A stretch of DNA of 54,775 nt from an uncultured Verrucomicrobiota bacterium (GTDB lineage: Bacteria; Verrucomicrobiota; Verrucomicrobiia; Opitutales; Intestinicryptomonadaceae), in the NCBI GenBank assembly GCA_949287395.1, contig CASEFZ010000038.1, positions 1 through 54,775 of the forward strand, read 5' to 3'. The translations under genes were made by a program, and so were the position numbers. Under the pieces are notes generated by a model. That model saw nothing but the letters and a program-made list of their open reading frames with translations, was not told the DNA's origin and did no database searches. Positions 16,131 to 33,032 of this stretch are shown here, one piece after another; positions within the stretch are counted from its first letter, which is position 1, and the number at the start of each line of letters is the position of its first letter.

Positions 16131-18287
16131 TTACCTTTGCGCCCTCTTGGCCGCACCTTCCTGAACCTGCTTGAGAACGTTCGCCGGAACCTGCTCAAAG
16201 TGACTTGGCTCCATCGAATACGAAGCTCTGCCGCTCGAAAGCGAACGTATGTCTGTAGCATAACCAAACATCGTCTCCAACGGTATGAACGCCCTGATGT
16301 TGCAAAGATTGCCCTTCGTCTCCATACCCTGTATCTGGCCGCGGCGGCGGTTTATGTCGCCCATGATGTCGCCCTGATACTCGTCGGGGGTGGTCACTTC
16401 TACCTTCATTATCGGCTCCAAAAGAATGGGGGCGGCATTCTTCATGGCGTCCTTGAACGCAAATATGCCGGCCATCTTAAACGCCATTTCAGAAGAGTCA
16501 ACCTCGTGGAAGGAACCAAACACCAAACGCACCTTCACGTCCACCACCGGATAGCCCGCAACAACACCGTTGAGCATGGCTTCCTTTATGCCGTCTTCCG
16601 TAGGCTTGATGTATTCCTTCGGTATCACGCCGCCGACAATCTCGTTGACAAACTCGTAATGCTTGCCCTTCTCCAAAGGCTCTATCTTTATCTCCGCATG
16701 GCCATACTGACCGCGGCCGCCAGACTGGCGCACAAACTTGCCAACCCCGTCGGCAGGCTTTGTTATGGTCTCGCGGTAGGCAATCTGCGGCTTGCCAGCG
16801 TCAGCCTCTACCTTGAATTCGCGCATCAGTCTGTCGCGGATAATTTCAAGGTGCAATTCGCCCATGCCGGCTATCAAAGTCTGCCCGGTCTCCTGGTTTG
16901 TGGTCACCACAAAGGTCGGGTCTTCATCGGACAGACGCGCAAGAGCCAAAGAAAGCTTCTCCTGGTCGGCTTTGCTCTTGGGCTCTATGCTCATGGCTAT
17001 AACCGGTTCCGGGAATGTCGGAGGCTCCAAGCGCAACTCGTGGTCGCGGTCGCACAAAGTATCACCGGTGGCTATGTCCTTGGCGCCTATTATGGCGCAT
17101 ATGGACCCGGAATAAGCCTCGTCAATATCGTCGCGCTTGTCGGCCTTCAGAACCAACAGCCTCGAAATGCGCTCAGTCTTGCGCGTGCGCGGATTGTACA
17201 CCTGCATGCCCTTCTTCACCACGCCGCTGTACACCCTTATAAATACAAGCTTTCCAACAAACGGGTCGCTCCAAAGCTTGAAAGCCAAAACCGCAGGCGC
17301 TGCAAAGTCGTCGGAAACTATCTCAAGGGACGGAACGTCCTCGTCACCCTCGGCGTACGCCTTTATCGGCGGAACATCCAAAGGCGAGGGCAAATAGTCC
17401 ACAACCGCATTCATCATCATCTGGACGCCCTTGTTCTTGAACGCAGACCCAGGAATTACGCCAACAAACTCGCGACTCAAAGTGGCCTTGCGGATACCGC
17501 GCCTCAATTCGTCGTCGGTAAACGACGTGTCGCCATCGAGAAAACGCACCATGATGTCGTCGTCAAAATCGGCAACAGCCTCTATGAGTTCAAGCCTGTA
17601 CTTCTCGGCGGCCTCGCGATACTCTTCGGGTATGTCTATCTCGTTAAATTTAATGCCCATCGGGTCCTTCTCGTCGTAGACAAAAGCCTTCATCTTGACG
17701 AGGTCTATCAGCCCTATGAACTTATCCTCCGCGCCTATGGGCAAGAACAGCGGATGCGGATTGCCGTTCAGCTTGGTCTTGATGTCGTTGACCGCCCCGT
17801 AAAAATCGGCGCCCGTCCTGTCCATCTTGTTGATGAACGCTATGCGGGGAACATTGTACTTGTTCATCTGGCGCCACACGGTCTCGGACTGGGGCTGAAC
17901 GCCGGCCACCGCGCAGAAAACCGCCACGGCCCCGTCCAAAACCCTCAACGAACGCTCAACCTCAGCGGTGAAGTCGACGTGTCCGGGAGTGTCTATCAAG
18001 TTTATCTGCTGCTCTATGCCCGCATACGGGCCTTCCTTGGTTGTCCAGTTGCAGCTTATTGCGGACGACGTAATCGTTATTCCGCGCTCGCGCTCCTGCT
18101 CCATCCAGTCGGTCACTGCGGTTCCTTCGTGAACCTCGCCAATCTTGTGAACTACGCCGCTGTAAAACAATATGCGCTCGGAACACGTGGTTTTCCCGGC
18201 GTCGATGTGGGCCGATATACCTATGTTTCTCGTGTACTCAAGCGGCTTGGGCCTGTTCGGAGAATTCTTTTCCGATAATTGTGCCAT
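16131..18287 (-). CDS. fusA: Elongation factor G
   Basis: A 718-residue translocase GTPase with five domains. The G domain has the P-loop AHIDAGKT near residue 30, DTPGH as switch II, and NKMD; domain II follows, and the C-terminal domains contain the conserved [12 protein letters not shown] block. It moves tRNAs and mRNA after peptide-bond formation. It lies between rpsG (53 bases) and rpsJ (20 bases). tuf does not follow it; the only tuf in the window is at about 32 kb. The 713-residue open frame on the opposite strand is a codon-bias shadow. Confidence 0.98.
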   Translation of the reverse strand: MAQLSEKNSPNRPKPLEYTRNIGISAHIDAGKTTCSERILFYSGVVHKIGEVHEGTAVTDWMEQERERGITITSSAISCNWTTKEGPYAGIEQQINLIDTPGHVDFTAEVERSLRVLDGAVAVFCAVAGVQPQSETVWRQMNKYNVPRIAFINKMDRTGADFYGAVNDIKTKLNGNPHPLFLPIGAEDKFIGLIDLVKMKAFVYDEKDPMGIKFNEIDIPEEYREAAEKYRLELIEAVADFDDDIMVRFLDGDTSFTDDELRRGIRKATLSREFVGVIPGSAFKNKGVQMMMNAVVDYLPSPLDVPPIKAYAEGDEDVPSLEIVSDDFAAPAVLAFKLWSDPFVGKLVFIRVYSGVVKKGMQVYNPRTRKTERISRLLVLKADKRDDIDEAYSGSICAIIGAKDIATGDTLCDRDHELRLEPPTFPEPVIAMSIEPKSKADQEKLSLALARLSDEDPTFVVTTNQETGQTLIAGMGELHLEIIRDRLMREFKVEADAGKPQIAYRETITKPADGVGKFVRQSGGRGQYGHAEIKIEPLEKGKHYEFVNEIVGGVIPKEYIKPTEDGIKEAMLNGVVAGYPVVDVKVRLVFGSFHEVDSSEMAFKMAGIFAFKDAMKNAAPILLEPIMKVEVTTPDEYQGDIMGDINRRRGQIQGMETKGNLCNIRAFIPLETMFGYATDIRSLSSGRASYSMEPSHFEQVPANVLKQVQEGAAKRAQR

Positions 18288-18340
18288 GTCTATACTCGTT
18301 AAATGTGATATGCCTTAAATTAGCCCGCAACGGAAAGCGC

Positions 18341-18814
18341 TCACCAGCGAAGATGCGCAAAAGCCCTGTTCGACTGCGCCATCTTGTGAACGTCTTCGCG
18401 CTTCTTGACAACCGAACCAGTGTTGTTGTAAGCGTCAACAAGCTCGTTGGCCAAAGCGTCGGCCATCGGAAGCCCCTTTCTGCCGTTCGCCGCCTCTATC
18501 AGCCAGCGGAACGCCAAAGTCTGCTGGCGGTCAAACGAAACCTCCACCGGAACCTGGTACGTGGCGCCACCAACCCTGCGGCTCTTCACCTCAAGCTTGG
18601 GACGAACATTCTCGAGCGCCCCCAAAAGAAGATCTATCGGATCCCCCTTCTCAAGCTTCTCGCTGACTTTCGCTATCGCCCCGTAAACTATGCGCTCGGC
18701 AACCGACTTCTTGCCGTTCTTCATCACCATGTTTATCAGGTGGCTTACCAGCGTGCTCTTATAACGCGAATCCGGAATCCTATCCCTCTTCTCAGCTCTG
18801 TGTCTGCGTGACAT
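18341..18814 (-). CDS. rpsG: 30S ribosomal protein S7
   Basis: A 157-residue S7 (MSRRHRAEKRDRIPDSRYKS), the primary assembly protein of the 30S head, near the E site. It has GRKGLPMADALANELVDAYN and the C-terminal KKREDVHKMAQSNRAFAHLRW. In E. coli S7 represses the str operon. It lies 26 bases after rpsL. Confidence 0.98.
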   Translation of the reverse strand: MSRRHRAEKRDRIPDSRYKSTLVSHLINMVMKNGKKSVAERIVYGAIAKVSEKLEKGDPIDLLLGALENVRPKLEVKSRRVGGATYQVPVEVSFDRQQTLAFRWLIEAANGRKGLPMADALANELVDAYNNTGSVVKKREDVHKMAQSNRAFAHLRW

Positions 18815-18840
18815 ACTCCTGCCTTTTCTAAATTTTTACC

Positions 18841-19224
18841 CTACTTCTTCGCTTCCTTAGGACGCTTTACGCCGTACTTAGAACGGCTCCTGCGGCGCTT
18901 TTCAACACCCATGCAGTCCAAAGTTCCGCGCACTATGTGATAACGCACACCGGGAAGGTCCTTTACACGGCCGCCGCGAACCAACACAACACTGTGTTCC
19001 TGAAGCGAATGGCCCTCGTCGGGAATGTACGCTATAACTTCATAACCCGATGTCAGACGAACCTTCGCCACCTTACGTATAGCCGAATTCGGCTTTTTCG
19101 GCGTACGGGTCATCACCTGCACGCACACGCCGCGGCGGAACGGGCATTCCTTCAGCGCCGGGGCCTTCGTCTTCGCCGTAACCATGCGGCGAGGCTTGCG
19201 AACTAATTGATTTATTGTAGGCAT
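18841..19224 (-). CDS. rpsL: 30S ribosomal protein S12
   Basis: A 127-residue S12. The start is placed at ATG 19224 ([13 protein letters not shown]), the family-typical opening; the open frame upstream is leader. It has the decoding-centre loop [17 protein letters not shown], with the Lys whose change gives streptomycin resistance, and [13 protein letters not shown] with the methylthiolated Asp replaced or shifted to the usual LPGVRYH context. It heads the str unit, just past the terminator of rpoC. Confidence 0.97.
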   Translation of the reverse strand: MPTINQLVRKPRRMVTAKTKAPALKECPFRRGVCVQVMTRTPKKPNSAIRKVAKVRLTSGYEVIAYIPDEGHSLQEHSVVLVRGGRVKDLPGVRYHIVRGTLDCMGVEKRRRSRSKYGVKRPKEAKK

Positions 19225-19362
19225 ATTTTGCTGTCTATTTAAAGAGAAAGTTGCGTAAAGTATATTCAAACCGCCCTTTGGCAAGTTTTTTTTGATTTAT
19301 TTTTTTTAATCCGGAAAAACGCCCTTCAAACCCCGCTAAACAAGGCCCGTGAACACCCTTCC

Positions 19363-19389
19363 AAAAAACGGTTCGCAAAGCAAACCGTT
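19363..19389 (-). terminator. Rho-independent terminator of the rpoBC operon
   Basis: About 60 bases after the rpoC stop the minus strand has AACGGTTTGC, TTT loop, GCGAACCGTT (nine Watson-Crick pairs plus one T-G) followed by six T. This is a textbook intrinsic terminator. It separates rpoBC from the rpsL unit, whose promoter should lie in the next ~140 A/T-rich bases; a TTGCCA there (about 19275) has no convincing -10 at normal distance. Confidence 0.85.
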
Positions 19390-19450
19390 GATCCAAGCCC
19401 CCGGCGCAAACCGTGCAACTCCGCGCGCCGGGAACATGGAAACACCCGCA

Positions 19451-23629
<4,179 letters not shown>

Positions 23630-23671
23630 AAAAACTCCTTCTCTGTTTTCCAAGACCGGTTAACGCCCCTA

Positions 23672-27430
<3,759 letters not shown>

Positions 27431-27866
27431 ATTCCTGGATTTCTACTGTTGATACTTTGAAATTTTTACAAACCCGGCTAAATTCCGCAACTGCGGCACA
27501 CACTTCCGCCTCAGGCGAAAACTCCGCTCGAACAGGCGCGCCGCGCCCGGAAACCGCAATCTTTCCCCGGCGGATATCCGCCGAAAAACCGGTATGCAAA
27601 GCCCCATTGCTGTACGCCGCAGTTTTCGCCCCTCCGGAAACAGAAGCGCAGCCAAAGCGGGAAAGCCAAATGCGCCCGCCATGATTGCCCCCAAAAAACA
27701 TTCCGGGAAAACAAAAGTTTTTGTAAAAATTTAAAAGAACTTTTTTTATAAGCCCGATTTTACGCTCCGGACTAAGTAAGCGGAAAAAGCGGACAGCCGC
27801 GGCGCCGGGTTAAAACCCGCACCGCAGACTCTCCGCAGAATGAGCCAACTGACGTTTGAAGCCCAA
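27431..27866 (-). promoter_or_regulatory. rplL-rpoB intergenic region without a gene
   Basis: This 436-base stretch holds no convincing coding region. Reading from rplL, it has a strong hairpin (27799-27825), then an A/T-rich tract (about 27715-27760) with several TATAAA-like strings, then a GC-rich ~250-base leader before rpoB. A loose -35/-10 pair (TTAGTC, 19 bases, TATAAA) can be drawn at about 27750-27780 but is weak. The length suggests separate control of rpoBC relative to rplJL. Confidence 0.45.
27784..27825 (-). terminator. Large hairpin, likely attenuator between rplL and rpoB
   Basis: Minus strand: GCGGTGCGGGTT, TT, AACCCGGCGCCGC, which pairs as 12 pairs with a single bulged G. After nine bases there is a run of five T. 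It lies about 40 bases past the rplL stop. The distance to the U-run makes it a partial terminator or attenuator rather than a complete stop, matching the usual need for more L7/L12 than RNA polymerase. Confidence 0.55.
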
Positions 27867-28244
27867 CTATTTGACTTCGACTTCAGCACCGGCGTCCTTG
27901 AGCTTCTTGGCCATTTCTTCCGCCTCAGCCTTTGTGACACCTTCCTTGAGGGTTTTCGGAGCCCCTTCAACAAGCGCTTTAGCCTCGGCCAAGCCCAAAG
28001 CAGTGATCGCGCGAACCTCTTTAATGACCGCAATCTTCTTAGAGGCGTCAACCGATTTCAACACCACGTCGAATGCGACCTTTTCTTCCTCTGCAGGAGC
28101 AGCCGCGCCGCCGGCAACTACGGCCACCGGAGCAGCCGCGCTAACGCCCCACTTTTCTTCGAGCTCTTTAACCAAAGCCGCAGCGTCCACAACTGTGAGG
28201 GCGCTGAGCCATTCTATAACCTGTTCTTTTGTTATGTCTGCCAT
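27867..28244 (-). CDS. rplL: 50S ribosomal protein L7/L12
   Basis: A 125-residue L7/L12: an N-terminal dimerisation helix pair ([20 protein letters not shown]), an Ala-rich hinge around 35-55, and the C-terminal factor-binding domain ([20 protein letters not shown]). Four to six copies sit on L10 and recruit the translational GTPases. An AAAGGAG ribosome binding site lies nine bases upstream, next to a stable hairpin. It follows rplJ after an unusually long 191-base gap. Confidence 0.98.
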   Translation of the reverse strand: MADITKEQVIEWLSALTVVDAAALVKELEEKWGVSAAAPVAVVAGGAAAPAEEEKVAFDVVLKSVDASKKIAVIKEVRAITALGLAEAKALVEGAPKTLKEGVTKAEAEEMAKKLKDAGAEVEVK

Positions 28245-28273
28245 GATACTTGTATCTCCTTTGAACTCTTAGC

Positions 28274-28309
28274 GTCCCTTTCGGGACATTTAAGGGGCCG
28301 CGCCCCCTA
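28274..28309 (-). other. Pair of hairpins just upstream of rplL
   Basis: On the minus strand there is first a GC-rich stem (GGGGC, CGC loop, GCCCC, 28309-28292). A short stem with a GNRA tetraloop then follows: GTCCC, GAAA, GGGAC (28287-28274). It ends about 13 bases before the rplL ribosome binding site. Such a structure may protect or process the transcript and help raise L7/L12 synthesis over L10. Confidence 0.55.
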
Positions 28310-28435
28310 AGTTGGTTCTTTAGTTGTTATCTTTCTGACAACCGCAGGCCGTCATGCCCGACCCGCGGAAATTCCGCATACCCCGCAGCGGCGCCCAAAA
28401 CACGCGTCTGAAACGCCGGCCGCGCAAATAAACGC

Positions 28436-28927
28436 CTACTCCGCCTTGCCTTCGAGCTTCTCTCCGCGAACGAAAATAACCCGAACCATCTGCTGCGCCG
28501 GCGTATTCAGCAACGCAAGGAACTTTGCGCGCAACTCCGGCAGGGTCGGCAGGCTTCCCAAATACTCAACCTCTTCCTTCGTTATAACCTTCTCGCCCAA
28601 AACGCCCAACTTGATGGTCGCGTTTTCGCGCGCCTTGAAGAATCCGGAAACGGCCTTTGCCACAGCCGCGGCGTCAGAGCCTCCGCATATAAAGCCGGTC
28701 TGCCCCGCCAACACCCCGGAAATATCGGGCAGGCCAAGCTCCTTGGCCACTATGTTTATTATGGAGTTCTTTGCCACGTGGTATTCCGCGCCAACTTCCG
28801 CAAGCGCCTTGCGGAACGCCGACGAATCGGAAACCGTCACACCGGTAAAGCTCACAAGAAAGAGATGGTCGGCCGAAGAAACGCGGTTGCGAACCTCTTC
28901 CACGAGAAATTTCTTTTCTGGTCTCAT
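28436..28927 (-). CDS. rplJ: 50S ribosomal protein L10
   Basis: A 163-residue L10 (MRPEKKFLVEEVRNRVSSAD) forming the base of the stalk; its C-terminal helix binds L7/L12 dimers. It lies 15 bases after rplA. There is no long leader for an L10-type control element before it, so any autoregulation would act elsewhere, perhaps in the rplK-rplA gap. Confidence 0.97.
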   Translation of the reverse strand: MRPEKKFLVEEVRNRVSSADHLFLVSFTGVTVSDSSAFRKALAEVGAEYHVAKNSIINIVAKELGLPDISGVLAGQTGFICGGSDAAAVAKAVSGFFKARENATIKLGVLGEKVITKEEVEYLGSLPTLPELRAKFLALLNTPAQQMVRVIFVRGEKLEGKAE

Positions 28928-28942
28928 CGTCTATTGCCCTCT

Positions 28943-29629
28943 CTATTCAGAAGCCTCTCCAAGCGCAACCTTCACGCTGGGACTCATCGTCGAACTTATC
29001 GAAATGGAATTTATAAATTTGCCCTTTATAACCTCCGGGCGCGCCGCAACAACGCTCGACAACGCGGCTTTCGCGTTCTCGAACAGCTTTTCCGACGAAA
29101 AACTGCGCTTGCCTATGGTCACGCTCATGTTGCCGGTCTTGTCCATTTTGTACTCGACCCTTCCGGCCTTAACCTCGGCTATGGCTGATGCAACATCGTC
29201 AGTCACCGTGCCGCTCTTGGGATTGGGCATCAAGCCCCTCGGGCCCAACACGCGCGCAACCTTCCTGACTTCCTTCATAGCCGACACCGTAGATATGGCC
29301 ACATCAAAGTCCATCCAACCGCCCTCAACCTCTTTTATCAAATCCGCAAAACCGGCCTTGTCCGCGCCGGCCGCCAAAGCCTCTTCCGGCTTCTCGGTGA
29401 AGACTACCACCCTCACCTTCTTTCCGCTCCCGTTGGGGAGGCGCACCGTGCCGCGAACCATCTGGTTGCTCTGCTTCGGGTCAACATTCAGGTTGAACGA
29501 CAATTCAACCGTTTCATCAAAACGGGCCGACGGCATCGCCTGCAACGCATTCACTGCGTCAACCAGCGAAAGCACCCCAGTGGGCGCCCCCTCCGCGGCC
29601 TTCTTGTATCTCTTGCTTCTCTTAACCAT
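28943..29629 (-). CDS. rplA: 50S ribosomal protein L1
   Basis: A 228-residue L1 starting at ATG 29629 (MVKRSKRYKKA), the family-typical length; the ORF can be extended 28 codons upstream but that adds an atypical segment. It forms the mobile L1 stalk at the E site. Conserved blocks include GLMPNPKSGTVT and the RNA-binding N- and C-terminal strands. In many bacteria L1 represses the rplK-rplA operon. It is separated from rplK by 199 bases, longer than usual. Confidence 0.97.
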   Translation of the reverse strand: MVKRSKRYKKAAEGAPTGVLSLVDAVNALQAMPSARFDETVELSFNLNVDPKQSNQMVRGTVRLPNGSGKKVRVVVFTEKPEEALAAGADKAGFADLIKEVEGGWMDFDVAISTVSAMKEVRKVARVLGPRGLMPNPKSGTVTDDVASAIAEVKAGRVEYKMDKTGNMSVTIGKRSFSSEKLFENAKAALSSVVAARPEVIKGKFINSISISSTMSPSVKVALGEASE

Positions 29630-29771
29630 GACTTCTCTATTTTGTCTCCCGCCGAAAAACAAATTCCAGCGGTGCGGTTTACATTTCAGCCCGCGGCGCC
29701 GCGCCCCGGACATGCCCAGGCAGCAAAACTAATTCCCCGCCTGAAAATCTAAAAAAGAACCCCCAGCCAAA

Positions 29772-29819
29772 CCGACGGCGCAGGATAAAAAACCCGCAAA
29801 ACCGGTTCGGCGCGGTCGG
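29772..29819 (-). other. Inverted repeat in the rplK-rplA gap
   Basis: Ten bases (29772-29781) can pair with ten (29810-29819) with a single mismatch, closing a 28-base region that includes a short T-run on the minus strand. It begins ten bases past the rplK stop. It could be an attenuator or an L1-binding structure, but it shows no specific match to known L1 sites. Confidence 0.4.
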
Positions 29820-29828
29820 CAAGCCCAA

Positions 29829-30251
29829 CTACACTATGTCTATCCCCATCGAACGCGCAGTGCCCTCTATTATGCGCCTTACCGCATCGGGATTCTCCGC
29901 ATTGAGGTCTTTGGCCTTTATCTTGGCTATTTCCATAACCTGCGCCTTGGTCACCTTGCCAACCTTGTCTGTGTTTGGCTTGGCGCTGCCGGACGCAATG
30001 TTTGCGGCCTTCTTCAAAAGCACGGCCGCCGGCGGAGACTTGAGGATAAACGTGAAAGATTTGTCCTGATATACAGATATTACCACGGGCAAAATCATCC
30101 CCGCCTGGTCCTTTGTACGGGCGTTGAACTCTTTACAAAAACCCATGATGTTTACACCCGCCGCACCAAGCGCAGGACCAACCGGCGGCGCCGGATTCGC
30201 CGCGCCCGCAGGCAGCTGTAATTTTATCTCTTTTACTACTTTCTTTGCCAT
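29829..30251 (-). CDS. rplK: 50S ribosomal protein L11
   Basis: A 140-residue L11 with the N-terminal proline-rich factor-contacting domain ([20 protein letters not shown]) and the C-terminal rRNA-binding domain, ending with the conserved [11 protein letters not shown] block. It binds the GTPase-associated centre of 23S rRNA. It follows nusG after 164 bases that contain a terminator-like hairpin and A/T-rich sequence. Confidence 0.98.
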   Translation of the reverse strand: MAKKVVKEIKLQLPAGAANPAPPVGPALGAAGVNIMGFCKEFNARTKDQAGMILPVVISVYQDKSFTFILKSPPAAVLLKKAANIASGSAKPNTDKVGKVTKAQVMEIAKIKAKDLNAENPDAVRRIIEGTARSMGIDIV

Positions 30252-30385
30252 TTTCTATCCGATTCTTTTGGAATTTTTATCTGCAGAGGCTGTGCGTAAA
30301 ATTTTCTGAAAGCTGTCCATAGTCCCCATTCCAAAAAAAAAGCCAAGCTTTTTCTTTAGATTTTTTAAAAAATTTCCGCCAACCC

Positions 30386-30408
30386 AAAAAAGTACCGCCC
30401 GCAGGCGG
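30386..30408 (-). terminator. Terminator-like hairpin after nusG
   Basis: Eight bases past the nusG stop the minus strand reads CCGCC, TGCG loop, GGCGG, then TAC and six T. The stem is short but fully GC-rich. It may end or attenuate the tuf-secE-nusG transcript before rplK; the following ~130 bases are A/T-rich and could carry a new promoter, though no clear match was found. Confidence 0.6.
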
Positions 30409-30415
30409 AAAAAAA

Positions 30416-30997
30416 CTACTCCTGCAAGGTTTTTTCAACCTGCCAATACTCAAGCTCCACAGGCGTAAAACGCCCGAATATCGAAACGCTGACCTTCAAC
30501 TTGCCGCGCTCGGGGTCAACCCCCTCTATCACGCCCACAAGACTCAAGAACGGCCCGTCCGTTATCTTTACCTCTTCCCCAACCTCAAAGTTCACCTTGG
30601 GCTTCTCCACGCCCTCAGACTGCTTCATGTGGTCGAAAATGCTCTTTATCTCCGCCTCTCTCAGCGGAAGCGGCCTGTCGCCGCCCATAAAATTTATGAC
30701 GCCGTTTATGCCTTTTACAAAATACCACGGCTTCTCCAGAAAATTCTCGTTCTCGTCGTAGAGCTTGACCCTTATAAATATGTACCCGGGATACAACTTG
30801 CGCTTGCGCGTGGTCTTTTTGTCATTCTTGACTTCGGAAACGAGCTCCTCGGGCATAAGAATATCGTCCTTGGACATGTATTCCCCCATGTCCTCGATAT
30901 CTATCATGCGCTTGAGCCCCTCAACCGCCTTCTGCTCCATGTTGGAACGCGTCTGCACCGCGTACCACTTGTAGAGGCTGTTTGGATCGTATTCCAT
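30416..30997 (-). CDS. nusG: Transcription termination/antitermination factor NusG
   Basis: A 193-residue NusG. The NGN domain covers about 8-125 (KWYAVQTRSNMEQKAVEGL, then YPGYIFI), with a somewhat enlarged insert around residues 40-65. The C-terminal KOW domain (about 135-190) has VGEEVKITDGPFLSLVGVIE. It binds RNA polymerase and links it to S10 or Rho. It follows secE by eight bases in the universal secE-nusG pair. Confidence 0.97.
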   Translation of the reverse strand: MEYDPNSLYKWYAVQTRSNMEQKAVEGLKRMIDIEDMGEYMSKDDILMPEELVSEVKNDKKTTRKRKLYPGYIFIRVKLYDENENFLEKPWYFVKGINGVINFMGGDRPLPLREAEIKSIFDHMKQSEGVEKPKVNFEVGEEVKITDGPFLSLVGVIEGVDPERGKLKVSVSIFGRFTPVELEYWQVEKTLQE

Positions 30998-31005
30998 ATC
31001 CCCTC

Positions 31006-31218
31006 CTATTTCCCCCCGGTTACAAAGGACGTGAACAAATCAACCACGTTGTAAACCGCAAAGTCAACCACGCTTACAAACACGCCCAACAAAGCTATCG
31101 CCACAAATACAACTATCACCGAAGTGCGCAACTCCTGCCGCGTAGGCAGCGTCAGGCGCTTTAGCTCTACCGATGTTTCCTTGAGAAACTGTCTGACTTT
31201 GGGAAATGGATTCTTCAT
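31006..31218 (-). CDS. secE: Protein translocase subunit SecE
   Basis: A 70-residue single-span SecE: an amphipathic N-terminal helix with the conserved LKETSVELKRLTLPTRQELR block and one membrane segment (TSVIVVFVAIALLGVFVSVV). It clamps SecY. It lies 52 bases after tRNA-Trp and directly before nusG; no rpmG (L33) lies between, unlike in many bacteria. Confidence 0.96.
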   Translation of the reverse strand: MKNPFPKVRQFLKETSVELKRLTLPTRQELRTSVIVVFVAIALLGVFVSVVDFAVYNVVDLFTSFVTGGK

Positions 31219-31270
31219 CTTCTGTGTGCGAACGCCGCCCGTCCGCTTGTCTAATTAAAAAACAGCCAAC

Positions 31271-31343
31271 CAGGGAAGAAGGGACTCGAACCCCCAACAT
31301 GCGGTTTTGGAGACCGCTGTTCTACCAATTGAACTACTTCCCT
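31271..31343 (-). tRNA. tRNA-Trp (CCA anticodon)
   Basis: A 73-nucleotide cloverleaf without encoded CCA. The acceptor AGGGAAG pairs with CTTCCCT, the anticodon loop is CTCCAAA with anticodon CCA, and the T-loop is TTCGAGT. The discriminator base is G, as expected for tRNA-Trp. It lies between tuf and secE, the classical place. Confidence 0.97.
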
Positions 31344-31531
31344 AAATTGGTACAACCGCCGCGGCACAACGCTAAACGAAACACCGCAAAACAGCTCTGA
31401 TCTCTTGAAAAGAACGGAGCGCCCTGCCATTTAAAGACACCGACGCCTCCGAAAAATTAGCCCGCAAAAGAAAATCCCCGCAGGCAAAAACAACGCAAAA
31501 ATAAGCCCGCCAACCGGCAAACGCACGCGCG

Positions 31532-31545
31532 CCGCCGGCCGGCGG
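31532..31545 (-). repeat. Perfect 14-base GC palindrome after tuf
   Basis: CCGCCGGCCGGCGG lies six bases past the tuf stop. As RNA it can form a short stem but has no U-run directly after it on the minus strand; T-rich tracts appear about 25 bases further on. It may slow or pause the polymerase, or it may be a protein-binding site. Confidence 0.4.
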
Positions 31546-31551
31546 AAATAC

Positions 31552-32742
31552 TTACGCGACTATCTCAGATATGCGGCCCGCGCCTATTGTACGGCCGCCT
31601 TCGCGGATAGCAAAACGCTGGCCCTTCTCCATAGCAATGGGCTTCTGAAGCTCTATCTCTATGGAAACATTGTCGCCGGGCATAACCATCTCAACACCCT
31701 CCGGAAGTTTGCAAACACCGGTGACGTCGGCAGTTCCAAAGAAGAACTGCGGCCTGTAATTGGTGAAGAACGGAGTGTGGCGGCCACCCTCATCCTTGGT
31801 GAGAACATATATCTCAGCCTTGGCCTTGGTGTGGGGAGTTATGGAACCGGGCTTGGCCAAAACCATACCGCGCTGGATGTCCTTCTTCTCTATGCCGCGG
31901 AGCAACAAGCCAACATTGTCGCCCGCCTGCCCCTGGTCGAGCAGCTTGCGGAACATCTCAACACCCGTGACAACAGTCTTGCGGGTCTCGCCCATGCCGA
32001 CAATTTCAACTTCGTCGTTGACCTTGATGACGCCGCGCTCAATTCTGCCGGTTGCAACAGTACCGCGACCGGTAATCGAGAACACATCCTCAACGCTCAT
32101 CATGAAGGGCTGGTCAACCGGACGCTGCGGTTCCGGAATTTCAGCATCAATGGCGTCCATAAGAGCCTCTATGCTCTTTACGCCAAATTCGACGCCTTCA
32201 AGAGCCTGCGAAGCCGAACCGCGTATGATCTTGATGTTGTCGCCGTCGTACTGGTACTTGCTGAGAAGATCGCGAACTTCCATTTCAACAAGCTCCAAGA
32301 GTTCCGGATCGTCCAAAAGATCGCACTTGTTGAGGAATACAACTATCTGCGGAACGCCAACCTGGCGGGCCAAAAGTATGTGCTCGCGGGTCTGGGGCAT
32401 CGGGCCGTCGGCAGCCCTGACAACCAGTATTGCTCCGTCCATCTGGGCGGCGCCCGTGATCATGTTCTTGACGAAGTCCGCGTGTCCGGGGCAGTCCACG
32501 TGCGCATAGTGGCGCGTGGGAGTTTCGTACTCTACGTGGGCAACGGCTATTGTGACAGTCTTGGTAGCGTCGCGAACAGTGCCGCCCTTAGCGATGTCCT
32601 GATAGGACTTAAATTGAGCCAGGCCCTTGTCCGACTGAACCTTCAAGATTGCGGTCGTTAGTGTAGTTTTACCATGGTCGATATGACCGATGGTGCCCAC
32701 ATTCACGTGGGGCTTTGTTCTGACGAATGATTCTTTCGACAT
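31552..32742 (-). CDS. tuf: Elongation factor Tu
   Basis: A 396-residue EF-Tu, which brings aminoacyl-tRNA to the A site. The G domain has GHIDHGKTT (about 18-26), DCPGHADF and NKCD; domains II and III follow, including [12 protein letters not shown], and the protein ends GRISEIVA. It is flanked by tRNA-Thr upstream and tRNA-Trp downstream, the conserved tRNA-tuf-tRNA-secE-nusG arrangement. It is the only tuf in the window; none follows fusA. Confidence 0.98.
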   Translation of the reverse strand: MSKESFVRTKPHVNVGTIGHIDHGKTTLTTAILKVQSDKGLAQFKSYQDIAKGGTVRDATKTVTIAVAHVEYETPTRHYAHVDCPGHADFVKNMITGAAQMDGAILVVRAADGPMPQTREHILLARQVGVPQIVVFLNKCDLLDDPELLELVEMEVRDLLSKYQYDGDNIKIIRGSASQALEGVEFGVKSIEALMDAIDAEIPEPQRPVDQPFMMSVEDVFSITGRGTVATGRIERGVIKVNDEVEIVGMGETRKTVVTGVEMFRKLLDQGQAGDNVGLLLRGIEKKDIQRGMVLAKPGSITPHTKAKAEIYVLTKDEGGRHTPFFTNYRPQFFFGTADVTGVCKLPEGVEMVMPGDNVSIEIELQKPIAMEKGQRFAIREGGRTIGAGRISEIVA

Positions 32743-32791
32743 GGTTCTTTCGGTTTGTTTTTTTAGGTTTTGTTGATGACTTTCACGTGCG

Positions 32792-32864
32792 AGCCCCAGA
32801 GCGGACTTGAACCGCCGACCCCGTCCTTACCAAGGACGTGCTCTACCAACTGAGCTACCAGGGC
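32792..32864 (-). tRNA. tRNA-Thr (GGT anticodon)
   Basis: A 73-nucleotide cloverleaf without encoded CCA. The acceptor GCCCTGG pairs with CTGGGGC (two G-U pairs), the D-loop contains AGCTCAGTTGGTAGAGC, and the anticodon stem CGTCC/GGACG encloses TTGGTAA with anticodon GGT. It is the first element of the tuf transcript. Confidence 0.96.
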
Positions 32865-32877
32865 GACACCTAAAAGC

Positions 32878-32898
32878 CGCCAGTTGTCTGGCGTTTTT
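32878..32898. other. Hairpin upstream of tRNA-Thr
   Basis: CGCCAG, TTGT loop, CTGGCG forms a perfect six-pair stem followed on the plus strand by five T. On the minus strand it lies in the leader about 14 bases before tRNA-Thr. It looks like a terminator for plus-strand transcription, although no plus-strand gene precedes it; it could instead be a leader structure. A TTGACG at about 32941 is a possible -35 for the tuf unit but lacks a good -10. Confidence 0.4.
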
Positions 32899-32992
32899 AT
32901 TTGAAGCGTTAGAATGTGTATAAACACCCGCGCCTCGTCAACCATTTTTTTTCGGTAGCAGCCAAAAACAGCCCGCACACCGAAAAAACCGG

Positions 32993-33020
32993 TTGATTAT
33001 ACCGCCCTTACAAGTATATC
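32993..33020 (+). promoter_or_regulatory. Possible promoter of the DUF2284 gene
   Basis: TTGATT, a 16-base spacer, then TATATC. The predicted start would lie only a few bases before the ATG at 33033, so the messenger would have almost no leader, which weakens the case. Confidence 0.35.
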
Positions 33021-33032
33021 CTAAAGGGAATA

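Noticed and set aside
16137-18278. 713-codon open frame on the plus strand opposite fusA
   Set aside because: It is exactly antisense to a clear EF-G gene, has no family likeness and a composition (His, Tyr, Leu, Arg rich) typical of shadows caused by codon bias.
31360-31551. Possible extra small RNA gene between tuf and tRNA-Trp
   Set aside because: Only a palindrome and T-rich tracts were seen; there is no promoter-terminator pair that would define a separate RNA.
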